Shown: positions 12,324-23,826 of the stretch, in pieces | Layout: each line of letters starts with the position of its first letter | Numbering within the stretch: the stretch's first letter is position 1 | NCBI GenBank assembly: GCA_019022495.1 | Contig: JAFEKR010000062.1 | Span: 62,001 to 126,000, forward strand | Direction: 5' to 3' | Origin: Epichloe hybrida | Lineage: Eukaryota > Ascomycota > Sordariomycetes > Hypocreales > Clavicipitaceae | Length of the DNA: 64,000 bases | The notes under the pieces: generated by a model | What the model saw: only the letters and a program-made list of their open reading frames with translations | Told to the model about the DNA's origin: nothing | Databases searched by the model: none | Made by a program: the position numbers and the translations under genes

Positions 12324-13469
12324 AATACTTATTATACCTGCCATAACGCCTGTCGGATTGGTCGTACTCGCAAGTTCCCATCTCCCTCAGTTCCAGCAAG
12401 GCGAGGAAGACGTCGACCGCCAAGTCGTTGGATATGTCTTTCAGAACCTGGACCTGAGCCAAATCTCGCGTCTTCAACGCCTTTAGCGAAATGTTGGCTT
12501 CGGTGTAGTCGTGGTCGAGCACGTGGTACACGAAGTTCCTCTCGCGTGACCCTCTGGCCTCGCCAAGCCACCTGCCCAGAGTGCGACGAAGCGCCTGGGT
12601 CTCGAACTGATGTAAGCCTGCCGACGGACGTGGTCGAGTCAAATCATGGGCGAGGTTGTAAGTCAGGACCCATCGGAAGCCGGACTTGACAGGGTGCACC
12701 TCGTGCGACACGTCCGAGTACCAGGAAGCGAAGGACTGCGAGAACCTGGCCGATGCGAAAACCTTTCGCTTGCCGCAGTGCTGGAGACCTACCTCTCCTC
12801 CTTTGTACGCGGACGGCAGGCAGACGACGACGGTGCCGAACATACCAGGTATCTTCTCAGTGCTGCGTGGCATGGTCAGTCGGCATCATGGCCGTTACGC
12901 CGTTACACCTGTCGAGATGCAAGACTGTTTAGAAGCATTTTGTAAATCTGCGCCGTGATGGGCGCGTTGATGCCCAGGTCCAAGGAGACTCGGACACACA
13001 AACCCTGGATGAAGCTGGGCCAACGTGGATTCCGGAATGTGAACTGCCCAGCGTCCAGCTCCCACGTATTCCGGACAGCAGTGTCGACGATGGTGTCACT
13101 CCCCTTGCCGTATGGCGCCTGACGAGCCTTGGTGATGAGCTGACGGGCTTGGGACTCGCTCAAGGGCATGGCGATGTCGCCGACCTGGTCGACGAACAGG
13201 TCGGCAGGCAGCGGCTGGGGCAGGACACCGAAGGATGCAAAGGATCCCGGAGCCTGGATGCTCGAGAGGGCGCTGAGAAGATCCTCCTTGAGCCCACCAT
13301 GATAAGAATCAGTGCCCAGGTCGCTTGCAGCGCTCTCTTCATCGCCGCCGCACTTGAAGGTCTCGACGGCAGAGCGCGGTTGTGCCGAGCTGTTTCGTGC
13401 CGAGTTGTTTTCTGCCGCGGGCACCGTCGCAGGCACCGTCGCAGTCGTGGATTCCTGGCCTGATGCCAT
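10082..13469 (-). pseudogene. 2OG-Fe(II) oxygenase-like gene, metal site lost and frame broken
   Basis: Exons can be traced on the minus strand: 13469-12907, 12862-12103, 11990-11503 and from 11465, then further sequence to about 10082. The N-terminal half matches a large fungal family of prolyl-4-hydroxylase-like 2OG oxygenases (QARQLITKARQAPYGKG, then KIPGMFGTVVVCLPS, then SHEVHPVKSGFRWVLTYNL). In that family the stretch before KIPGMFG carries a conserved HxD iron ligand. Here the text goes from YKMLL into an unrelated short sequence and a 44-bp intron, so the HxD is absent, while the distal His is kept. Downstream, the family-like C-terminus (VNKQRRAHLHQQLDS, SPQTLVVTKT) continues only by changing frame near 10415 and again near 10260-10290, ending in EIEIIDLTSE. 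An Asp run (GTC repeat, about 12290-12321) lies inside exon 2. I call it a probable pseudogene; a catalytically dead protein is the alternative. The start is taken at 13469, the first ATG. Confidence 0.7.
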
Positions 13470-14074
13470 GATTGCCCGCTTCAATTGGAAATAGGAGAAG
13501 AGGAGGCAGTCAGTCAGTCAGTTGTCTTGGCGAAGAAGCAAATCGACGCACAATGATCAACTGATTGCCACGACGCGTCGACCAGAACGCGTCAATACGT
13601 CAAGGATCAAGGATCCATCGGGGGGGGGCCGCGTGATTAAAGGTGGCCATTGGCCATTGACCGCCAGGGTTTTCTCGTCATGTGCGTGTATCCATCCGTA
13701 TGTAGTCCGTAGTTCAGTTGTTCAAGAAGTTGACTAGTCCTGGAGTCCTGGAGGGGATTTTCTGGAAAGGACCTCCTACTACGGATCCGTACAAGGTGGC
13801 ATGATGAGAGTACGGATTGAATAAGCATCCCATACGGATTACGGATTAATATAATACTCCGTAGGCAGCCTCTCGCCAGCCCATCCCACCAACCAGAACC
13901 TGGTGAGACTGAGACCCCTTCCGGCCGTCGCCTCGCCTGCACGTGTGTTTGTTGTAACTTGTCTGACTCTCCACCAACAAGGCCCGCTTCCCCCGTTCAT
14001 CATCTCTGCATCTCGAAGTTGGCCAACAGTATTCATCCTTTACCTTTCCTGCGCGTGCGCGTGCGCCGTACCTG
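13470..14074. other. Spacer between oxygenase relic and phosphoesterase relic
   Basis: No gene is seen. It contains TCAGTCAG repeats near 13507-13521, a G-run near 13620-13628 and a cluster of palindrome units at 13778-13865. Confidence 0.5.
13778..13865. repeat. Cluster of ACGGATTA / ACTCCGTA palindrome units
   Basis: Within 88 bases there are several units: ACGGATCCGTA at 13780, TACGGATTGA at 13811, TACGGATTACGGATTAA at 13833-13849 and TACTCCGTA at 13855-13863. These are halves of the two 16-nt palindromes found across the spacers of this window. Confidence 0.7.
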
Positions 14075-14607
14075 CTTCTTTGTGGGGATATCGGACGGCT
14101 CATTGACTACAACGCCTATCTTGAGTTTCTCCAATCACAAGCATCTCGTGGAATCCAAATAAACGACTTCAAGAAGATCCAAGGTTGGACAAGCGGCAAG
14201 CACAATCATGTCCATGCCAAGGAGGCGGCCTGGCTCCACGATCAAGTCGTCCAGGCAGCACGCGAGAAGAGGCGCATTCTGGTAGCGACACATCACGCGC
14301 CTTGCGTGGACGGTACTTCCAAGCCTTCAGACTCCAGCAATCCTTGGACGTCTGCTTTTGCCACCGATCTGCTGGACCAACCTGGCTGGGGTCACGTCCG
14401 GCTCTGGGTATTTGGCCACACCCACTACTCGACGGACATGCTGCGGAACGGCATCCGGCTGGTGGCCAACCAGCGAGGATATGTGCTGCCGGGCAGCTCC
14501 ACGGAAACCCGGCGGGCAAGACGACACGCAAAAAAACCCTTGACTTTGATGCTGGAAAGGTCGTCACTCTGTGGTGTTGGCTGCTCCTCTCGCTGTTTTG
14601 TCCCTGA
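14075..14607 (+). pseudogene. Calcineurin-like metallophosphoesterase relic
   Basis: A run without introns encodes recognisable pieces of a fungal metallophosphoesterase: CGDIGRLIDYNAYLEFLQ near 14081, DFKKIQGW near 14165, VATHHAPC near 14285 and VFGHTHYSTDM near 14409. The N-terminal metal-binding block is missing, and there is no ATG before CGD. Between about 14147 and 14163 the text jumps directly from the Asp block to DFKKIQGW, so the segment that should hold the GNHE motif is deleted. The C-terminus changes frame near 14510-14540, where the other frame gives a natural-looking ending (KTLDFDAGKVVTLW). Three independent lesions make this a relic. The GDxxR, ATHHAP and GHTH signatures place the family with confidence; substrate is unknown. 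Confidence 0.8.
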
Positions 14608-16067
14608 CTATACTTCTCGAAAGCACAAGCAGGTGTTGGCGTTTTAATATGATGCCCGCACGTTGATCAACCACCGTCCATTCTCACAGAATACTCCAAA
14701 AGAATTCTACCCTTTGCCGACAACAGTAGGCGGAGGGAGGCATTGCAGCTGCCACAGCGTTTGCTAGAGTCAAAGTTGTGCTCACTTGAAGGGGGCTATC
14801 GGCCTTGAGAAGCCACGCAGCTTGGTTTGATGGTTGAGACATGGCTCTTTGGGGGGGTGGTTGATGCGATTTGTCCATGATGGGAGGAAGAAGGGGGGCT
14901 GGGCAGCGGGTGTCCGTCCTTAAACAGGCCATTGTTGCCCCTTCTTGGATCGCTGGGTTGTTGCTTCATTGGGAGAGGCTGCAACTGATTTCAAAGCGTT
15001 TCGAAAACTTCTGTTACATGGCTGAGTGGTCCAGTGCTGGATTACTGCATGTACATGATGACAAGCAGCTAAGCCAAACTGCCAAAGACGGAGTGATATA
15101 TATATGCTCAACACACGACATGATATGACTGCAGACCCTGCGGGCACTGAGACGGTCCATTTCTGATGCTACACCACTGTATGTACATAATACTCCGCAC
15201 CAGACATCAGACTTGTTGACTTGATTTATTCTTAGAATTTTCTTACCGAACGCATTGTATTGTTTCGTTGTGCGGGGTAAAAAGCCTTTGTTCTCTTCGG
15301 AGAAACATCAACTACCACGATTGACTTGGACGGAGACAACGGCCTCCAAGGCGAGGAGGAACTTGTCTTCAGATCTTTGATGCGGTTCAAGGATGAATTC
15401 AGTGGCGACTGGACGGCAACGCAGGATCTTCAGACGCGGAGACGCTTGGCTGGACCAGGGGGGGTCGCCAGATCGGTAGCGTTATCTGCGTAATCGTGAC
15501 GTGACAATGGACAACGCGCGGCGCCTCTTGATAAGGAGGAACACGGGGATGGTGACGACTCGACGAGGCTCAAAATCCACTCGACGATGATTTCACGGGG
15601 AAAATCCCTGACCCTTGCTCGGCTCCGATGCTCTCGGGTGGACCATCGCCGAGGGTTGGACATGTATTACTGACCACTGACGATGAGCTGATGAGTCAAT
15701 CAGGTTCATGGACGCGTGTCCCTTGGCGCACTCAAAGAGCCCTGAAAGAAGCTCTAGATGTTGCGGGGGATCCAACCGATGCAACCCTCATTGCTCATCA
15801 ACAACACACATCAACAACATGAGGACACATGAGGACACATGAGGACACAAGACGGGCGAGCGGGTCAACGGAAATGCACCGACCGTCTTTTGCCACCAAA
15901 GGGCCTGGCCTCGAATGGATCACCCGTTTTCCCCTTCCTGTTCCCACTCTTGCCTTCTTCCCAATCGGGCAAAAGTGGCGAGTCCAACTGGACTGGCTCC
16001 CTCAGAATTCTCGGGCTGGCCACGCATTTCATCGTGCTATTACGGATCCGTACGGACTACACGGAAG

Positions 16068-16099
<32 letters not shown>

Positions 16100-16508
16100 C
16101 ATTTTCATTCGCCAACACAGCAAATTAGAAATGCGCAACCCACGTCGTCATGCGCCACGCCATGCAGGGCGTTTCACATGCATGCCGGCGCGGCAAGTCG
16201 GGAGGCGAGGCATGTGATGATCTCATTGTTGCCCATCCATCCCATCGCGTCATGTACAAATAGATGGGTGGCGATGATGCCATGTCGTCAAGTCGTTGGA
16301 TCGCCCTACTTCGCCACTCCTGTAGACCCTTTATATTCATTCAACCTTCCAGCCGCCTGGACAACGTTTCGCAACGCTTCGCAACGCTTCGCAACGCTTC
16401 GCAACGCTTCGGTTGCTGGTTTTCTGTTTCACACCTCGACGTGTTTCCACCCACAACCTGGAATACATTTATTCTCATCTTCTGAAACGCAGCATCAAAA
16501 CTCCCACG
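14608..16508. other. Spacer upstream of fatty acid hydroxylase gene
   Basis: No supported gene. An open stretch without ATG near 15330-15440 might be another relic, but I do not recognise it. It also holds three copies of ATGAGGACAC (15819-15848), palindrome units at 15186-15194 and 16040-16056, a T-run at 16074-16099, and a 10-bp tandem repeat just before the next gene. Confidence 0.45.
16371..16410. repeat. 10-bp tandem repeat in hydroxylase 5' leader
   Basis: Four exact copies of GCAACGCTTC lie at 16371-16410, with a degenerate copy just before. The array ends 98 bases before the start codon at 16509, so it probably lies in the promoter or 5' UTR. Confidence 0.9.
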
Positions 16509-17558
16509 ATGAGTTCAACGCGGCCGAATCCGAAGGACTCGATCAAGTCGACGTGGCGTCAGAAGGACCGCTCTGAGTGGAATGTCTTCCACTGGTTCTA
16601 CGAAATCTTCTCCATCCACCCGAGCGATCTGAACAGAGATGTGCCCGTGCATCAAAAGTCCGATGGCGTTCCGTACTTGAACGACTTCTACCAGCATCGC
16701 TTCATTCTCGCCCACGCCTTCATCCCCATCGCTCTGCACCACCTGTATGTCGTGTACACGGGCCACAATCTGACGGCCTGGCAAGCCGTTTTCCTCTACA
16801 GCGTTGCGTTCAAGATCAAGGCCATTCGAGAGCTAAATATTCTGCGAGAACTCGGCCACAAGACGGGCTTCCTCGACGGCGACGTCCATGAGCGCGATGG
16901 TGTTCCCGATGCCAGTGTCTTCAAGGTTATGAAATCCCTTATCGCGACGTCAACATTTCGGCCAATCTTCACTGTTTTCCTATCATACCGCGTTTCCCAG
17001 ACGCCCTCCACCATGAACTTCTACTGGCTATTCCTCGAAATCGGCCTATATGGAATCATTCTCGACTTCTGGTTCTACTGGTACCACAGGCTGATGCATG
17101 ACGTCGACGGGCTGTGGAAGTTCCACCGCACTCATCATCTGACCAAGCACCCTAACCCTCTGTTGACCCTATACGCCGATTTTGAGCAGGAACTCTTCGA
17201 TATTGCTGGCATCCCCCTCCTCACCTACTTCACCATGAAATTCATGGGCTTCCCCATGGGCTTCTACGAGTGGTGGGTTTGCCACCAGTACGTCGTCTGG
17301 GCCGAACTCGCCGGCCACAGCGGTCTCCGCATCGTCGCCACGCCACCTAACCCGTTTAACTTTATCCTGCGCTTCTTCAAGGCCGAGCTCATCATTGAGG
17401 ATCATGACTTGCACCACCGAAAGGGCTGGAAGAGCAGCGCCAACTACGGCAAGCAGACCCGACTTTGGGACCGCATCTTCGGCACTTGTCGCGAACGAGT
17501 CGAGTGCTACGAGAAGAACGTGGACTGGGACAATAAGATTTCGCTGCCAATTTTGTGA
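16509..17558 (+). CDS. Fatty acid hydroxylase/sterol desaturase superfamily enzyme
   Basis: Single exon, 349 residues, starting at the ATG in CACGATGAG. The protein has several hydrophobic segments and the histidine clusters of the membrane di-iron superfamily: HRLMH at residues 193-197, HRTHH at 206-210 and HDLHH at 299-303. The spacing and length fit the family (C-4 methylsterol oxidase, C-5 desaturase, fatty acid 2-hydroxylase relatives). Such enzymes sit in the endoplasmic reticulum membrane and use O2 with cytochrome b5 electrons. The exact substrate cannot be told from sequence. No targeting or retention signal is obvious beyond the membrane segments. The gene is convergent with the Dicer gene downstream. 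Confidence 0.9.
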   Translation: MSSTRPNPKDSIKSTWRQKDRSEWNVFHWFYEIFSIHPSDLNRDVPVHQKSDGVPYLNDFYQHRFILAHAFIPIALHHLYVVYTGHNLTAWQAVFLYSVAFKIKAIRELNILRELGHKTGFLDGDVHERDGVPDASVFKVMKSLIATSTFRPIFTVFLSYRVSQTPSTMNFYWLFLEIGLYGIILDFWFYWYHRLMHDVDGLWKFHRTHHLTKHPNPLLTLYADFEQELFDIAGIPLLTYFTMKFMGFPMGFYEWWVCHQYVVWAELAGHSGLRIVATPPNPFNFILRFFKAELIIEDHDLHHRKGWKSSANYGKQTRLWDRIFGTCRERVECYEKNVDWDNKISLPIL

Positions 17559-19078
17559 TTTGCGATTTGTGCTTCGGAATGAATGTCTTTGGGGGGGGGG
17601 GGGACGAAGCCGCGCGCTCATTGCAGTTCTTCTTTTCCTTCTGCGCCATTATACCAGAATATCGGAATCGTCAACGGGGTCCCGTCACCCTTTTGGTCAA
17701 GTCAAGCTTTGCACATGTTCCGCATGAGGGAGGAGGATAAATACCTCAAGGACCACAATTCGCAGTGGATAGATGGATACATGGTCAGATGAACGCCTCC
17801 CGTTCGCGCCAAGTTGGGCTTCGGTTTGGGACTTGACGACGATGCATGATAGAACACAGACGGGGCAGGGTCGCAGGACCGAGGTCGAGGCAGTACAATC
17901 TGATTATCTTCCGGCATGTCACGCCCCCGCATTCCATTTGCTCTGGATTCGGGAAAGGCGGTCCCGGGAAAAGATGAGTGAATTGAAGCTTGTCGCGGCA
18001 TCTTTTTTTTTTGTCCGGAGAAGGGAGTAGCGATGGATGAGGTAGAGGTAGTCTTGGCCCAAGGTTCCATAGGTGATGAATTTAGAATGACACACTCGGT
18101 TTCAATTCCTGTCCTGAGCGTGAACGAGCGTGTTTGGTGTTTGGCCTTGGATGGGTTTCCAGAAACCTGACCTGACCTGGCCTGGTCCTGATGATGTGCA
18201 CAGGGCGTATTTGTCTGTGGCGTCAAATCCATTTATACTCAAGACTTCAGGCTCGACCGGCAACACATGAGTTGGGCTTGTACTTGTTCTTGGTCTTGTA
18301 CTTGTACTTATACCTACTTGTACTTATACCTACTTATACTTATACTTGCACTTAAAATTACACTTGCACTTGTCCTTGTCTTTGTCCTTGTCCTTGTACT
18401 TAAACTTATACTTGCACTTGTAATTATACTTATACGGATTACTTACACTTACACCCGACTTCCACGACGTAGACGCCGACGCCGACACTGCCTCGTCAGC
18501 CCCATCATCATCCTGATCGTGGTCCGCACTCACGCAGTTTCCATACCGTCGGCAGGAACGCAGGTCCAGGGAAAAAGGGGCGTCAGATGAACCAAACCCC
18601 TGCTGGCCCCGTTGGCCCCGTTGGGCTTGTCCCTAAGGGGTCAGATAACGTTGAATAAAGCCTTGTTTGGGAAACCGAAGTGCATGTCTCCGATTTGGGG
18701 GGGGGGAGGGGGCGCATTTTGGAATGGGATGGGGGGCTTTGGACGTCATGGGAGGATTTTCTGGCTGGGTGGCTGGGTTGTATACGGATTCTGGGGATAC
18801 GACGACTCGATGGATGGTGTCAGGCGCGGCGGCAATGCATGACGACTTACATGTTGATGTTGCATCTCGGCGGCACCGAATGCTGACGTCCCGTCACTTC
18901 ACTGGATTCTAATACAGTACGTACGAGCCTGGCTGGGACCTCTTATTGATGTCTAACAGAGAAAATGTAGATGCTGGATGCAGCTCCGGAATCTCCGGCA
19001 GCTCCGGAATCTCCTGGGTCTCGACGACCCTGCGAGTTCCCCTCGAGTTCCCCTCGAGTTCCCTTTCATTATGCGCAC
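17559..19078. other. Convergent spacer between hydroxylase and Dicer genes
   Basis: No gene is supported. It contains a G-run at 17590-17602, a T-run near 18003-18011, palindrome halves at 18432-18442 and 18782-18790, a degenerate TACTTG array, and a G-run near 18698-18706. Confidence 0.5.
18267..18446. repeat. Degenerate TACTTG/TACTTA tandem array
   Basis: About 180 bases of imperfect 6-bp repeats (TACTTG, TACTTA, TCCTTG and variants) with clear base asymmetry: C and T on the plus strand, almost no G outside the unit. It ends at a TATACGGATTAC palindrome half. Confidence 0.75.
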
Positions 19079-22000
19079 TCACAGGCACTCACATCCCATG
19101 GCTACCCGAAATGTCTCCTTGGACATGCGCTGCACCTGCCGCACCACTTTCGTCGCCACATCCACCTTGGCATCTCGTCCATTCGTCCGGATCTGGCTGC
19201 CAACTACCTTTCCGTGCACCATCATCGCACACACGACATTCTCCTCTGTCAGCGCAGAGGCTCCTGCCTCGGAGCCACGGGGAACAGTGGACACGCAAAG
19301 CCTCCAGGAGCGGCAGCTGAAGACGTCCTGCATGAGCTTGGTCAAGACGGTCACTGGATGTCCCGCGGCATATGTGTCGTACAGTGCCATGTCTGCAAAG
19401 TAGGGACTGATGAACCTCGTGAAGAAGTCGTGGACGACCTGATAATCGTACTTGGCGTCCACAAACATTGCGCCAACGACGGCCTCCAAGACATCCGAAA
19501 GAGCTTTTGGGGGCTGCATGAGACTCACCCAAAAGTCCGGGCTTGGTTGGCCATCGCTCCCCGCTCGCGATGATTCCGCCTTGGCTTGCTCTAGTTGTTC
19601 CGCAAAATGGGCGTTCTTGCCAATCATGGAGGATCCAGTCGTCAGTAAATGTCTGTGCAAGCCGAGCTCAACGCAGAGACAGGCAAAGAAGTGGTTTGAT
19701 ACCATGGCCATTTTGTGCTCCGTCAGCCACTGAGGGTCAGCCGTCGGGAATTTCCTGTACAGATAGTCCACGGCTGCGAGATCAAGCAACGCATCGCCGA
19801 GGAACTCTAACCGTTGGTAGTGAGGAATTTCAGGTTCGTATGGGTAGGATGGGTGCTTGAAAGCACTCCGCAGGAGCTTTGGGTGGTTGAACCTGTAGCC
19901 GATGCGCTTGTGAACCTTTTCGGCGGCGAACCTCTCTGTGGCCGAGGCCGCAGCACTCTGCCACTCGGGGACATCATATTCTTTGTAATAATCATCGAAT
20001 CTTGTCATTGTGTGGTTCTTGCTCCTGACCATCTTAGTCACGGCCTTGACGGCAAGGTCCATTGTGCCCTTTGGTTCAGACATGTAAGCAGCGCCAATGA
20101 CAGCCTCGCACACATCGGCAATGGACTTGTCGGCAAGACTGTGGACGACCTTGGTTTTGGGAGCCTTGCCTTTCTTCAGCTTCATGTCGGGGTACCAAGT
20201 TCGTCGATCGAAGGCTTTCGATCGAATGTATCCTTGGAGCTTACGATCCACGGCGTGATTGAACAGATTCTGGTTACATATGAGCAACATCCGCTCAACA
20301 TGGTACTCAAACTCAGTGGTCTTTGGTATTCGTGTGAATAGAGAGATTGTGGTTGCCATTTTGAGAAATGCGTCGCCAAGAAATTCCAGCCGCTCGTAAT
20401 TGTTTCCCATGCCTGGCTGAAAGGCTACTTGCTGTTGACCATGCTCTTCGGTATTGGAGCTGTCCTTTGTAAATGCTTCCAGTGCAAGCCTCGGGTCAAT
20501 ATCGAGATCAAGAAGTCGGCAGGCATCAACTGAGATTGATACAGAGTCGATCCGATACATGATGACAGGGAGGGCAAGTGCTGTCATGACAACGTCGCCG
20601 GGTAACTTTGTGTCGTTAGCATCTTAATGTCTCGTAGTCATGATAAAAAAAAAACCCCAGGCTTACTTGAGAAACAACTAACGGCTCGAGAATGATGAAA
20701 CATTCTCTACACTTTTCATTTTCGTCGCATGGCGGGCAAAGAAAGTTTCGCCGAATTGGTAATAAGTCGGCATGAAACACGGGCTGCTCTGCGTTCCATT
20801 TTATTCGAAGTCTTGCTGGAAGACTCAAGCTGTTACTGTATTCGGCGATATTCTGTTCCACCCGGAGGTAGCCGCGGCTCTTTGGGATCGGGACACCGGC
20901 GGGCACAGGATCGAATGGGCCAAGGGTCTTGGCCACGGTTCGTGTCACAAACTTGCGCGATCCATCCCAGGGGTCAATCACGAATTTGTTCTTGAAGTCC
21001 TCGGCGCGGCTAGTAGTCAAGGTAGCATCGACTTCTGCCGCGCTCGCAATGGCAAGGAGTGGCCAGTCAATGACGGCCCGGGTGTCAACTTCAACCGTCG
21101 TCGAGTCTGAATCCGACGCGCAAGGAGCGATGAAGTAAGGCAGCGCGTGCGCCATGCAGTCATATTCTTTGCTGAAAACATCTTTGAATATGGTCTTGGT
21201 GAACTTTGACAAAAGTTCCAATTCATCTTCGCTTACTTTCATAGGTGTGCTGCACGGAACCAGCACGGCATTCGTCTTTCGGGTGCGGTCCACGTAGAGC
21301 TCAATGGGTGCCAGTTGGGGTATCATGAAGCGAGTCAGCAGACAAATGTGCCGACCGTGTTTTCCTGCAAGGATGGAGCCATCTATCCTAATGATGGTAG
21401 CGAACAGGTCTGTCGGGATTCCTGTGTGCGACCATCTATCAGATTTGATCCTCATATCGTATTCGGAGCGCTTATTCGAACTGATGGCTAAGCGAGCGTT
21501 CCGCATCGCTGGGAGTCTCTTGCTTAAAGTTGGCTGTAAGTGACCGTTGATGTACTTTCGATCAATCATGTCAATGCATGCTTCAAGCGCAGCTGAGCCG
21601 CGTGCTAATATCTTGCTTCGCTGAGGCATGCCGCGAAAGGTCTTTACCGGACTCGAGTCCGGAAGTATAACAGTAGCGACGAATCGCCCACCTGTGCATG
21701 TCGGTGTAACAACATACTCGGGGTGAGCATCTGCGCCACTTGAGAGCGACGAAACGAATCTGGCAAGAACTTGCTGGCTCGAGTCAAAGGTCAACTGCGC
21801 GCCAGTCTCGGGAATACGAAACGCTCTCTGTGGTTTGCCTTCTCGCTCAAGATGATCCACGGGCTGATCAAGATCGCCGACTTTCCTATCAGCAGATAGA
21901 ACGGACACGAAGCGCCGTAAGGCATTTGCATCTCTCGAGGCTTCCTTCAGCCGTCGAAGTTGCTTGATGTTGTCCTGCTCTACCATGTTGATGTACGTAG

Positions 22001-23826
22001 ATTTTACCTGCCTTGCTCTGCCTCTGGATTGGATATATTGGATCGCCGAGTCGTAGAGGTCAAACCTGACAATTAAATCGCATTCAGGAATGTCGATGCC
22101 TTCCTCGGCTACCTGTGTTGCAAAGAGGCAGTTGATTTCGCCTTTTTGGAACCTTTGCAGGGTTCGGAATTGATCTCGCACAGACATGTTGGCAATGCTC
22201 GATGAAACGCTTTGTGAACCGACCTAGTAACACATTCGGCGGTTAGTTTCTCTTTCCCTTCTACTTCAAGACAGTGTTCGCCAGTTATGCCAGCCCATCT
22301 TACCACATAGCCACAGCGCATGTTCTGTATACGAACCCCAGGTTCGAGGAAAACATTCGAAAGCAGGAACGCAATGTATCGCTTTTGCACAAAGACTATG
22401 CATCTTCCCGTTTCTCCATTGAAAAGGCGTCACGCAGAATATCATGTAAGGCGAGAAACTTGCCCGAAAAATCCCTCGCATCGATCTTTGCGTTGTGTCG
22501 TTGATCCATGTGCTCCATCATCGATCTTCTGGCTTTTGCGACTGCTGTGACAACATGGTCCGCCTTGAGGCCCTGGTGTAATCGCTGGTGGCTCTCGTCT
22601 CTGAGCAGGTCCTCAACAGCCTCTTCACTAAGTTGTTCGACAGGGTATATGTGTGAAGACTTTTGTGAGGTGTTGTCAGCAGAGAAAATAACATTCCAGT
22701 ACTGATCGGCACACCATGGGCCTAATATGGTGCAGATGTCCCGCGTCGCCTCGAGGTGACTGGAAAACTCGGTAACAAGGTCAAACGTTTCTGACAAGGT
22801 TTGCCATAGGTTGGTCCCGGCTTCCTCTGGCTGTAGGAGGGGAGCATAGTAGACAACCCGCTCAATCTGCTGCCTTTTTTCATTCTCTTTTGCTAAAGCT
22901 TCGTCTGAGATGGTCGCAATTCTGCTACAAAGAGTGGCCTCCAATTCTAGGGCAGCCACCTTTAGATCTCCAGTTCTTGAGTCAACGGGTGATGCTGTCA
23001 TGCCCAAAATACGAGGACGGTCCGTCTGATTCTCATATAGTGATCTCTTACAATTCTCGCGTAAGGGTGACCTTTCTTCGTGTGATGAGCTTCATCAAAA
23101 ATGAGAAGATTGATCTGGTCCATAGATATGAGACCACTGCCTAGCAGGTCAAGCAAGATTTGTGCAGTGCACACAATAACCATGTTATCTCGAACATGGC
23201 CATCCCAATCCTCTTTTGTCTTCAGGCCCGTAATGGTGTTTCCGTGGAACTTACCCACCGGATGATCAAGGTTAGCCGAGAGGACGTTGTACTGTTGCAG
23301 GCAGAGAACGACCTTGTCCACTAGAAAGAAGGCAGTTCTGTTTGGTAGACCTTCCGCCCTTCTTTCCAGCTCGCCATCGAGAGTATGCCGAAGCAAGAGG
23401 GCCGCAATCAGAGTTTTTCCCGATCCTGAAGCTCGTGAGTTGGCGATTATGAATCAAGACATGTGGTGAACTAACCTGTAGCACTATGATTGTGTTGCTC
23501 TCTTTTGCTCGCTCAAAAAGATCTAATTGATATTGTCGGGGCGAGTTGATAATTCTTCTCGTATTATCACATATACCAAGATTCCTAAGTCGAAGCGACT
23601 TGTTGTCTGCTTCTGCAGGCTCGTTCGAATCCGATGATGTTTCATGGGTTCGGTTCGCAACCCATGTCTGGAACGCGACATCTTCGGCATTCGGAGGCTT
23701 CTCGCGCGCTTGGGGGGCTGCATTAGAACTCTGCAGGTATCTTTCGATGCCATCATCACTGTCGGTACCAGTCTCAATGGAGCTCATGTCGTGGGATGAA
23801 GGGCAAGCTGTCGGGGTTGAAGCCAT
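19079..23826 (-). CDS. dcl2: Dicer-like protein 2 (DCL2 type), helicase half with frame breaks
   Basis: Minus-strand gene starting at the ATG at 23826. Exons: 23826-23476, about 23431-22304, 22223-20667 and 20605-19079; about 1520 residues if the frame is repaired. The order is a DExH helicase (SGSGKT Walker A, FDEAHH), helicase C (QSRGRARQ), a Dicer dimerisation domain, and two RNase III domains with signatures ERLEFLGDAFL and QRLEFLGDALL. No PAZ domain is obvious, as in fungal DCL2. It would cut double-stranded RNA into small RNAs for quelling and antiviral defence. The last two introns are canonical and the RNase III half is intact. The helicase half is not: the Walker A exon does not join in frame through the good GTTAGT donor, and the frame slips by one missing base at 23031-23042 and again at 22394-22404, where in-frame stops follow. 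These may be assembly errors or real decay. Confidence 0.88.

Noticed and set aside
18971..19573. Long plus-strand open frame opposite the Dicer RNase III region
   Set aside because: It is the antisense shadow of a clearly conserved RNase III domain.
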